64,000 nt of DNA from assembly GCA_921293015.1 (NCBI GenBank), contig OV121085.1:17509731-17573730 (forward strand). Direction: 5' to 3'. A program made the translations under genes and the position numbers. The DNA comes from Phorcus lineatus (taxonomy: Eukaryota > Mollusca > Gastropoda > Trochida > Trochidae). This document shows, piece by piece, positions 46,439-57,100 of the stretch. The notes beneath the pieces are model-generated. The model was not told the origin of the DNA and searched no databases. It saw only the letters and a list, made by a program, of their open reading frames with translations. Positions within the stretch are counted from its first letter, which is position 1, and each line of letters starts with the position of its first letter.

Positions 46439-46625
46439 GTCAACAGTTGATAGTTATTCGTTAGTTAAAATTATTCGCTTGTCTGCTCATCGATACCCAC
46501 TGAAAGCATGTGAAATGATGTATTCTTCAGATATTGCTAATCGTCATACATATGCTTCTTCGGTTAAGCATATCTTGCATACCTATTGCTTTGGCTACGT
46601 CTGGATGTTAGCTATATACCCAACT
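46439..46625 (+). pseudogene. Scrap of jockey/CR1-type LINE ORF2 inside the insertion
   Basis: The + frame gives SLVKIIRLSAHRYPLKA, then NRHTYASSVKHIL and YCFGYVWML. These align in order with the VKYW...K...W...VK.ILF..GFG.VW region of the two other jockey/CR1-type LINE fragments in this window. Nothing further of the LINE remains. Confidence 0.65.
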
Positions 46626-46920
46626 TGCATTGCGTCTAAGAGGACAATTGTTATGGAATTATTCAACCTGCTCACTGTTACCTGTTAAAGAATCTGAGTA
46701 GAGGGCTTTTGCTTTCAAGGTAAAGCATTATCAGTAAATGTTAAAGGAGAATTTTTTTGATAAATACACAAACGATTTTCCACTAAAATAAATAATTTTA
46801 TATGGACATCCTTCTCCGACCATTCTCACAGAATCTGAAATATTAAAATCAATTCGCAAATTCATAACCGACTCCAAACGTTTTGCTTAAATGCTCATAT
46901 TATGTTATTGACTGCAATTG

Positions 46921-47262
46921 TCACAAATGCATTTCATCATCATTTCTAATACACATTGGTTTGTCATAATTTGATATTATTTGTACCATGTTCGCTGTTA
47001 TTGTTGTCATGTTCATGTTCCATAGATATTTGTTGTTGGAGCGGCCCTCGCATAAGTTCTGTTGAGCTTGTTGACCAATCCAGTTCATGTAATTTTTCAT
47101 GTTATATATATCTTTAAACCACACTGGAAGTGCGTCGTCATAGGATGCAAGGGACTCTGTAGTAACATAGTTACTCAGTGCAGGCAAGCAGCGTGACATG
47201 TGTAAAACTACATGTGTGATAGGAATATTTTTTTCAATGAAATAATTATCAAACTTAATCAA
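46921..47262 (-). CDS. Unidentified 113-codon frame, possibly a terminal exon
   Basis: I do not recognise this protein. The frame is open from about 47,283 on the - strand to a stop at 46,921, with no repeat character. It contains ITHVVLHMSRCLPALSNY, DDALPVWFKDIYNMKNYMNW and an Asn/Met-rich end (NMNMTTITANMVQIIS). A pyrimidine-rich stretch followed by AG (ATTTGATTAAG, about 47,250-47,260 on the - strand) could be a splice acceptor, which would make this the last exon of a gene carried by the transposon. It could equally be a chance frame. There is no start context worth trusting. Confidence 0.3.
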   Translation of the reverse strand: MIKFDNYFIEKNIPITHVVLHMSRCLPALSNYVTTESLASYDDALPVWFKDIYNMKNYMNWIGQQAQQNLCEGRSNNKYLWNMNMTTITANMVQIISNYDKPMCIRNDDEMHL

Positions 47263-47969
47263 ATAAGAAAGTGTGAAATGTCATGTTGAGTAAAATTTGG
47301 TAATTATAATTGTCATTATCAAACTTCTCTCAAACAAATTTCGTTTTACTTACTTCAAGTTGATCAAGTGGATGAGTCCATTATCAAACATAGGTTGGAG
47401 GAACCCAATACACAAACCACTCATGCATGGATTTGTTTGATAGCATTGTAGGCAAACTGGGATGTAGGCACATTGGGAACAAAACTCTCTTACAAAGACA
47501 TTCATTTTGACATGCAGTGAAAATTTAATCTTAAAGGAATTTTGACTTTAATGAAATACATTGAAAACTTAATTGGTACAGCAATAAACTGTATGTATAC
47601 AGGTGAATTAAATCCAACATCTGCAAGGATTCAACGACTTGTTAATTAGATTAGATTAAGCGCTCTGTGGTATGAGTTTAATTCATTCGTCCACGGTTGT
47701 TTTTCCTATTTGATTGTCAGCAAGCATTTAATGAATAATCGCAGCGAAATACAATTATTACTTTTTGAGTGTTTACACTTTCAAGTATTTGCAATCGGGA
47801 AAGTATATATATATATTACATTAAGACATACATAGGCTAAATATGAAGATTGACCATTTCAACTTTCTGCACTTCGGAGCTGATTGTTTGAAAATATATT
47901 TTTTTCACAGTTGTGAATAGCTGAAAACGTTGAGAATATCTTTGGATCTTGATATTTTTGACACAACCA

Positions 47970-48930
47970 GGTCACGATATTAAAGTTCCGTGGCTGGAAC
48001 CAACAAATGTACATTGCAGTACATACAAAGTTTTGTTGGTGTTTCTATACCTTAGAGGTGTACCGTACAAGATTCTTGTAAGTTCATCTCAAATCTTCCC
48101 TCGCATGGCTTTAAATTGCACCAGTCTGTATCACTGGCTCATTCAAACCGTGATGCCAACACGTCAAATTTATGTTTCATCTGCATAATGGAGGAACAGC
48201 AAACAAAAATATTGTTTGGACCATGTTATACTGTTCTAAAAAAGCTGAGGGTTGGCAACTCGACAACTAAGACAATCCAGATGCATGGTCGCATGGTTGA
48301 GAATGTCTAAAACATCAATTGATGAGGAAATTCAGGCGTTGAAAAATCTAATAAGCAGGTGATAATTGAATCTCTCGAGGGGGTGATGTTTAGAAAACTC
48401 TAAAATATCTATTTGTGTAACATCAATTGGAACTTTGGTATATATAATGACATCTTGTCAATCTAAATTTTGCAAAGTGAATGATGTCATACATCTGCAA
48501 ACATTCAACGTTTTTCAATCGAATTACTCCAAGCGCTTTATAGAACATGATTTGCATTTTACGTTTTACGCAATTTTTTTATTTGATTGTATAATAAATT
48601 TTATGATAAATCGACGCAAAATCAAATTTTAGCTGTCAATTTTGAAACAAAGTTTCCAAAAGACCTTTTCTTTATTCAGGAGTTTTACATTAAATGATGC
48701 TCGTAATCAGTAACTGAATGAAACAAATGTAAATGTCTTCCGTTGTGTTTGCTGTAAATAATATTCGAAAATTGCGTTTGACTGATTTTGTGCGCTTCAT
48801 TGTCCGTTTTTCGATCACAAATCTCTACAACAGAACGGATAAGCATTAAGATGCTCATTTTCAGGAACAGCCACTACTTCTCGATCAAATCATACCATTT
48901 ATTATGTTTGACATTTTCAACCTCAACAAC
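47970..48930. other. Intergenic stretch, nothing recognised
   Basis: Overlapping short frames at 47,949-48,310 show no domain. No repeat partner seen. Confidence 0.4.
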
Positions 48931-48936
48931 TTAAAG

Positions 48937-49104
48937 GTGGACTGCAACTCTAATTTTTAACTTCCAGTGTTTAATTAGCGAGGCCCCGCGAGAGTCGTAA
49001 ATCTCAATCAGCGCGCCCTCTACTCAGCGGTGTTTTTACTGCGCTGCATCCTACGCGCGCGGTTTCCTTACACGCGCGAATTACCCAACCGGATACGCGT
49101 TTGA
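48937..49104 (-). repeat. DR4 CpG-rich repeat, copy 2
   Basis: Reverse complement of 37,051-37,220: it begins TTAAAGGTGGACTGCAAC, continues GCGAGGCCCCGCGAGAGTC and CAGCGCGCCCTCTACT, and ends GCGCGAATTACCCAACCGG. Its left end also abuts a TTAA. Confidence 0.85.
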
Positions 49105-49403
49105 GATGGATGTAAAAAATATGCAAACTTCCTTGTTACCTTACATCCGTTGCGCAGGGCTAATCTCGGCCTGCGTCAAGTGCAGTGTTTCCCCCACTTT
49201 TACACTGTTTGGCAGCAGATTTGCGAACCCTTCTTAAATTATAACTAGCTGGGAGATATCTGGTCTGAAAAGCAAATAAAGTGCCAAGAATAAGAAATTT
49301 ATTTTGTAAACGTGTCTGTAAAAAAACAAACATGTGTCTGTAACATATATGCCTATACTTATGGGCCGAATCTAAGTTAAAACTACGCTGGCTTCATCTT
49401 CAA

Positions 49404-49529
49404 GTTTAAACTAGATCATCCTGTCTCAGGGTAAGACGTATAGCTGACGCTCCACTCTTCTTAGAGTGAAGAGTCAGCTATATATAATATAATACGTCTT
49501 ACCCTGAGACAGGATGATCTAGTTTAAAC
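49404..49529. repeat. 126-bp near-perfect palindrome
   Basis: A 38-bp arm, GTTTAAACTAGATCATCCTG then TCTCAGGGTAAGACGTAT (49,404-49,441), is matched exactly by its reverse complement at 49,492-49,529. The 50-bp centre again folds (AGCTGAC...CACTCT / AGAGTG...GTCAGCT). Such a sequence can form a long hairpin or cruciform. It lies about 1.3 kb upstream of the first ASCC3 coding exon. Confidence 0.95.
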
Positions 49530-49534
49530 AATTG

Positions 49535-50840
49535 ATTAAGGAAGAATATGATATATGTATGCGTTACTCTCACAAAAAAAATGGTTATCTAGAAATCATT
49601 ATCTTTGAAGATATGATTCTTTTCCATACAAATGTTTTTCATTTGTAATTCTTATTTATATACATAAATTCACCGCTTATAAATGAGCGTCGGACAGTTT
49701 ATAGGCGCCACACAGCTGAAGGGAAATAACTCTCTCTCTCTCTCTGTCAACATTTGGAAGAGTATGTGTGATTTCATGGCGATCGCAGTTCCGAATGGTT
49801 CAAGACAAGGGCGGATAACTCTAATTGTCAAAAACCGGCGAAGTTGCAAAACGTCATGAAACAGATTGTTATCATATAAAACTTTGAGATAAAGTATTTT
49901 ACTGGTCATTATTGGATTCCATATTCGGTAGGCACTATGTTCCTGTTATCCTTGAAGAAACTGTCTAAGTATTGATCTCAGTCATTTCTCCTGTCATTGA
50001 TTGATGCGATTTTCATTCCCACATGCCAATTTTGTTTCATCTTTCGTTTTTCCATTTCCAGGTATCGTAAGTTAGATTAGTCATTTTATCTTGTGAATGG
50101 TTTTGTCCTTGCGAGATTATTAAAATCACATCTCAATTCGTTTTTACAGTGATCATTCATTCTCTTTTCAGTACTTTTACAAATAAACAATGAGCAAAAA
50201 TTTTAGACCTTCATTAATTTGCTTATTACTTCATCAGTAAATATTGAAAAAAAGAAAGCTGGGAAGTTGCTACAGATAATATAGGCTTCGGATCCTTCCT
50301 GTCAATGATGGAAGACATCAAGCGAGCTGGACTTGCTGTAAAATTCTCTCTTTTACCATTTTCTATATTCTATAGTTATATTGGTATATAGTTACCTCAA
50401 ATAGAAAATGTTTACTTCTTTTTTCAGCAAAGATTGTGATTTTTCTTTGATTTTAGAAATTATGTTAAATTTTATTTGCTTTGTAATGCACATTACCAAA
50501 TGGAAAACCATCTGTAGTCGAAATTAAGTCATCAGTATAAAGCTAACAGTTTAAATGCTTTTCATGCTGTGGTATGATCACATGAAATCAGGAGGAATTT
50601 TAAATAAGCACTTTGTAGCAGTATCTATTTGAAATGACTTTATTCATTAAACAATATTTTGATACAGGGATAAAATTTGGCCATAATAGCACTAGTCAGT
50701 CAGATTAAGAATAGTTCATTTCTTAAAACACTAGACTAGACAAAATTACATATGGTCTAACAGGCACAACATCATTTCTGATGGACATGGGATACTAAAC
50801 CAGTGCTTATTTCTATCTCTGTGACATCTCTTTACTTCAG
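49535..50840. other. Region upstream of the first ASCC3 coding exon
   Basis: Should contain the ASCC3 promoter and at least one non-coding exon, because the first coding exon is preceded by a splice acceptor. I could not locate either with confidence. A short (CT)n run lies at about 49,731-49,746. Confidence 0.5.
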
Positions 50841-51102
50841 GGTCCATTTTCCTAGACTGCGATGGTCAGTCTGCCAAGGTTAACTGGGGCACTGCGAGTA
50901 TTCACCAATGTTTCTGCCAGCGAGAGTCAAGAATCCAGGAGCAATGACCTTGCAGAGAGACGTCTCCTCTCAGCAGAGAAGCAGAACAAGGGGGGACAAT
51001 CCTGGTCAGATTTGTTGGCCCTCGTGAAGAAGCGAGGAAATGTTGATGAGAAGGAGTCAACTGCTGTGTTTAAACAGCTGATGACATGTGCTAAGTCTAT
51101 TG
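50841..51102 (+). CDS. ASCC3: ASCC3 first coding exon with 21 nt of 5' UTR
   Basis: A good acceptor (CTCTTTACTTCAG) ends at 50,840, so an upstream non-coding exon is expected. The ATG at 50,862 is supported by an in-frame TAG at 50,853-50,855 and by the conserved ASCC3 opening LPRLTGALR. It encodes residues 1-80 plus one base (phase 1) and is followed by GTATGT. Confidence 0.93.
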
Positions 51103-54100
51103 GTATGTTCTGAAAATATATTTTGCATTTCAAAAATGTTTGTATAACTTCAGTTAATTATGGATATTTATGATAAAATTTTCTTTTCCTGGAAGCGCTT
51201 CAATTAAATGTTTATTAATCACATGCAAGTCCTATGCACATGGGTGATAATATTTACAAAAATAATTTCAGTCGGATCTGAGGCAGCATCAGAAACAGTG
51301 GAAGGAGCAGCAGCCTATCTATTTGAGATCTTCAAGTTTGCGGAAACAGTCGGCCAAAGAGAGACAACCACTTTGAGAAGCATCTTCGGTCCTTTCCCGG
51401 CCTCAGCTGCCACCAAAGCATGTGAAACAGTTTCCAGGATTGTGTCCTGGTTGCCAGGCGATGTCCTTCTCGAGGATGACTTCCATGGCCGAGAGGAAGC
51501 AGACGGGGCAGCTGTTATTCAAGAATTTGGAAAAAATATCAAATTCTCCCTTCCTTCACCTGAAGGGGAAGATGAAGTGTCCAGTTCCGAATCTGAAGAC
51601 GAGGTCGAAACTAAGAGCCTGGACCTCAAGTACACAGCTAAACCAGCTCCAGAGAAGAAGCCTGCAGTACCTCCTGAAGCTAAAGATCGTTTTGACTCCT
51701 CCTGGCTCCTGACTGAAGTGAGGAAGTACTTCACCTCCGGGGAGACTGATCTCGGGATGAGTGTGGAGGCTCTCTCCACCACCATATTTGAAGTGCTGTG
51801 CTCAACTAGGACAGACGAGGAGCTGCAGAATGAGGTGAGCCTTGTGAGAAGATGACATATAAACCTCAGGTTTCAAACATAAACTCCTCAAACATCCCTG
51901 ATTTTGGCAGGCCCTCGTCAGCTTGGTTCCCGATAAGGTTCTGATAGAAAATATCATATATGTCATAATATGAATGGCATCGTGGTCCTTAAGGGAGCCC
52001 TTATTTTGCTCTTGGATGAATTATCTTAATTTGAAAAAAGTAGCAAAACATAAGGTTAATTGTTACATTTATTCTTCACATTGAATATTTGGGTGATGTT
52101 TATCCATGTATATATATATTCTTCCTACTCTTAATAGGAATTTTATCATTTGGCGGATGTTTTGTATCAAATCTCTCTTGCATTAATTCAGTTTCATCAA
52201 AAACATTGGAAATATAAAAGACATCATGTATGTTTACAGCTTAGTCTGAATGTCAACTTTGAAGTAACTTAAATAATGTCAGTAATTCCAAGAAAAAGGA
52301 ATGGTAAGGGTGAAAGATCATTTAAAAGATATGATCAATACTAGTTTAGACGATTTCTTCTTTGTTTCAGCTGTTCGACCTCCTGGGGTTCGACCGGTTT
52401 GAGTTGATCCAGAGTTTGTTGTCAAACAGAACACGCATGATGAAGACACTAGTTGCAGACACTAACAGGACGGCCATTGCACAGGCACAAGCTCAGAGTG
52501 AGTCACCTTTTACGAGTATTAGCCATATTGGAAAACATAAGCAGTGTAATATTTTTAATATGTGTACATGCGCACATGTATCTTTGCCAAGAAAATATTG
52601 TTTCATGAAAGTCCCTGTATGTTGTCATCTGTAACATCGTGCTGACACTGAGGCATGGTTTTAACAAATGAACAAAGCTGATTTCTTGATATTGTTTTTC
52701 ATTTTAAAAGAATTAAATGGTTATCAAAGAAGTTTACTCTGAAGTGAGTAATATGACAAAAATGAAATTTGTGGAATCTGTGTGAAACATACTCTTGTTT
52801 TGAAACACAATCTATCTTTTAAGTCATATCATTTATCATAGTCATGATTTGTGCATAAGGACAAGTATTGAACACTACTCGTGTATTCTTTTTGCAATTT
52901 TTTTAAAGCAAAATGATAAAAAAAAAATGTTATTGTGAAATGATGATTTTTCATTTTTTACTTTACAGGGAAGAAAGAAACAGAAAGGCCTACGTATGGA
53001 TGTCAGGTTACAATACAGGTAATAAAACAATATCAAGAAAGTCAAATATTGATTATTAACAACCAAGCTAAAAAATTATAGAAATTGTTCATTATTTTGC
53101 AATATGAGGATCTTTTCACTTTTGACACTGTTGTAAAAGAATATTTAGCAAGTTATAATAGATTGATTACAGATTTGAAATTTTACAACAGAGATGGTTC
53201 ATCTCTTAAGGAATTGTCCAGTCTTTGTTTAAGCGACCGTGTTCAGATTAATAAAAAATGCAAAATATTGACTCTAACAATGTTGAAGAATAAATGTAAC
53301 CTTAACAATTGGCTGCTGGTGAGATGACATTTTGTAGCACTGACATGACAGAAATTGTTATTATCACTTCTCAGTCTGAAGAGGAGAAACAACTGATGAA
53401 GCAGATCCGCAAGGAAGAGAAGAAGTTGTCAAAGCGAGATGGAAGAAGAGGGGAGGAGGATCCAAAGAAACCCTTCTCTCTTGACCCCGCCGAACTCAGG
53501 GCTCAGAGGTTTGTTGATGCTATCATTGTCTTTTAATGTCTTGTGGGTGAACTTACATACATAATCAGGCTGCTGAATAGCACAGCGGTTAGTGAGTTTG
53601 GCTTCAGATCAAGAGGTCTGTGGTTTGAATTCCGCCAGGGGCTCGGCAACTTTGTCTGCGGTAGAGAACTGTTCTACACGCAGTAAGGTTTGGGTGCAAT
53701 GGTACACTGAATTTCAGAGCAGTACCAACCATGGTTCGCTAGTATAATAGCCATGATGGTGATGCGGGCTGATGCAATAATACTAGCAGCCGCAATATAA
53801 GTGAAATACTCTTGAAAGCGACGTGTAACTCTATCTCACCTCACCTCACCTCACCTCACCTCACCTCACCTCACCTCACCTCACCTCACCTCACCTCACC
53901 TCACCTCACCTATACATACATGATTAGTTGAATAACTGATTTTTCTCTGATTTGATATTCTTGGGGTTTTTTCTTGGATCTTAAAAATTAAAAAAATTTC
54001 GCATCCGTGTTTCAGCATTTATTTATTTATAATATCAATCCTTAAAAAGCGGTTATGTCAGCTGACAACAGTTTGATATAAAATATGTTGGCAAAAGTGT

Positions 54101-57100
54101 TATCTTATAGCTTTGACATAATTTGTACAAAGCATACTGCAGATTGATATGGAATAACAATAATTGCAGATAGAAGATCTTTGTTTTAAAAACAAAAAAA
54201 CATGTTTGTCTGTAATTGTTGTGATTGAATAAAATTTTCAAAAATCCAGATACATTTGCACATTGAAATATGTCTGTGTGATTTTCATCTTCTTGGTTCA
54301 CAGAGAAGCTGCGTTGAGGGTTGCAGCTAATAGACCTGTGCTGTCTAGCTCACTCAGAGGCAGTGTACAACAGAGAGAGAAATACCCCTTCGTGTTTGAC
54401 ATGTATGAAGAAGCTCGTCAGTCATCAGCCTATGTGGGAGGCAGTAAGGTAAGAACCGTATGTTAATGTTTATAGGTTGACAATGATCCCTTTAGGACCA
54501 AATTTGGACGTTTCCAAAACATGTCTTTCTAAATTCCAAAATGACATTGAAAATAAGATCACCCATTTCATTTCTAGAGATAATGTTGCTTTCAATCTGA
54601 ATATGGCACTATTACATATCCTGAAAGCTGTGCAAATGAACAAGGACTGTCGTGTTAAAATAGTTCTCATGATCATATTGTACAAACTAAAGATCCATAT
54701 CTAAACACAGTATTTGAAGTGAAGAATAAGAAAAAATTCAATTTAGTATTTTGAATTTGTCATTGTGCTGTCCTTCTGTCAATCCTGTTAAGAGTACCGT
54801 GCTTGCGATTCTATTCCTACTACAGATTTTTATCAATCTTTCTCAAACTATAAACATTCTTTGGATACATGACAGTGATGTACATTTTCCCTTTTTGGCA
54901 TGATATAATCAGTATTTTGGGAGTTCAGCCCCCTGACATAGAGAGATAGACTTTTCAATTTCACAAAGAACCGACTGCTGTTGCGATATCAACTCCTCCA
55001 ACAATTTAGATAATTCTTTCTCAAACTTTACACATTCTTTTGATATGTGTCAGTGATGTGCATCTCCCCTTTACAGCATGATGTAATTAAATATTTTGTA
55101 GTTATGGCCCTTTACTTAGACCTTGACTTAGATTGATGGTACAATGTGTACAACGTTGTCTTTTCAAATAAATTAGCTGTTAACAATAATACTGCATACA
55201 CTGCAAATTAGTTTGAAATGCTTCTGTCATGTTTCCTTGATGTATCATATTTCTACTGGGGGAATCATAGTTGGGTGAATATTTTTCATACAATACTGTA
55301 GTGCATAATCCCTTTGTCATGGTAGCAAATTGTCGTTAACAAAGTTTTTGTGTCCAGTTTGTCCATGAGTTTGATAACATTGGCGTTGACAGAAGCCAAC
55401 CTATGCTTGAAAGTAGATATTGCATATTTTTTCGTGACTTAAGTAATGAATGTAACATTACATATCTATTCATGTCATGCACTGTTTCAGTACTTTCTTA
55501 CACCTGTCTTCTAGATCATAAAGTGTCAATATTCAAGCACTTGTGTGGTAAAATTAGATTTGACCCTTGTATGAAATCTGCCATCTATTGGATAAACTTT
55601 TGAAGAGAATTGTTTTCTTTTGCAGATGGTTCTGCCTCAAGGGTTCTCACGGAATGACTACAAGGAGTATGAGGAGGTATCCATCCCTCCCACTGACGCT
55701 GGACCCATCAATGTTGGCAACAAACTCGTACCAATTGCAGATCTGGATGAGGTAAAGATTTTCTAATAAAAAATTTTAATAGTGTAATCTTAAGATATCT
55801 GGGTTTTTTTGTCATGGCAAACAAGAGAGATATTTTAGATCTTGCATAAATTCTTTTTTAAAGTTGTATTACGACAGACAGAAAGGGATGGTTTATATGA
55901 ATGAATAAAACCATATTTGTGCAACATGTTTACTTAAAAATGGAAATAAACATTTTCCAAAGCTTTTGTTTTCTACAGTTTATGAATTGTCACTTATCCA
56001 ATTATAAGATCATTTCAGATGGTACCCAATTATAAGATCATTGGAAATCTTTTTGAAAGATTTCCATTAATGTTAAATTCATTTGTGCCCAATCATTCCA
56101 GACTTGCCAGTTTTCAGGAATCATAACCCATCTGAATGAGAATTGATCAAGGTTTCAAGATTACCATTTCAGGTTTATGATTAAGGCATGGGTTGCTGTA
56201 GCATGAGGCGCATTCAAAAGTGTAATGCTTAAAGAAGCCATATTTCCTTGATATTTCTCCTTATCCAGAAAATTTAGCTTTCTTGAGTTTGTTAAGGCTT
56301 ATGTCACATTTCTTGGACAGCTATAATTATTATATTTTCCCAATTTTCTCATTCACAGATAGGTCAACTAGCATTCCGAGGCATGAAGAGTCTGAACCGT
56401 ATCCAATCAGTGGTGTTTGAGGCTGCATACAGAACCAATGAAAACCTGTTGATCTGTGCGCCGACTGGCGCCGGTAAAACTAACATCGCCATGTTGACAA
56501 TCCTTCATGAGATTAAGCAGCATCTCTCACAGGGAGTCATTAAAAAGGACGAGTTCAAGGTAGGTATTGTGGATTGTTTTTCTCTTAAATCAAACGATCA
56601 TTATTAATTATCTCTAGTTCAAATACATTTGAACACTTGTTTTTAGATCACTTGTATTGGCAACTGTTCCAAAGCTAATATATGAGAAATAGCTTGGTGA
56701 TGTAATTCTATCATGTACACCAACTGGTTAAATTTTTAGGGAATTTGAGCTCAACTTCAGATTAAGATATTAGTTATTGACCATAATTTGTTAATCATAA
56801 AAATTTTGATTGGAAACAACTTTTTAATTTTTGTAAATGAACTATGTTAAGTAAACAAAAAGACATGTCAATCCTTGATATTTTGTTACAGTTATGGTCA
56901 ATTTACTGTTCTTTTATCTCTTTTGGTGGCTGTTTGAAACTCTTAGAACTTGTGAAGTGATAACATATTCTACCCAGAACATGACCTTCATACCATTTGA
57001 CTACTCATATTCTTTACATATTCTATGTTTCTTATATAGTATTCAATACCCCTTTCATATGTTACAGATAGTGTATGTGGCCCCTATGAAGGCTTTGGCA

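Larger units (their letters stand above)
46322..47480. mobile_element. Insertion with CCAATGTGCCTACATCCCA inverted termini
   Basis: Both ends carry the same roughly 33-bp sequence in inverted orientation (46,323-46,355 and 47,447-47,479), with CCAATGTGCCTACATCCCA identical. The left end repeats a CCCAATGYGCCTACAT-type unit about three times. Copy A has no such sequence at the matching site (about 41,300-41,380), so this is an insertion of about 1.16 kb. I cannot assign it to a transposon superfamily. It contains a LINE scrap and a - strand ORF (separate entries). Confidence 0.8.
43299..47965 (+). repeat. Copy B of the collinear tandem duplication
   Basis: Partner blocks are listed under copy A. 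Copy B keeps FB2 (shortened), DR1, and the downstream unit blocks. It lacks the four LINE insertions and the TTAA element. It has gained the DR3 element at 44,713 and the element at 46,322-47,480. Confidence 0.85.

Noticed and set aside
47949..48310. Overlapping + frames of 79 and 64 codons downstream of duplication copy B
   Set aside because: Frames overlap with unrelated translations, no motif, and no partner elsewhere.
53568..53640. A genuine tRNA gene
   Set aside because: A- and B-box-like sequences are present, but the body continues into a SINE with TCACC tail and target duplications, and a complete cloverleaf could not be drawn.
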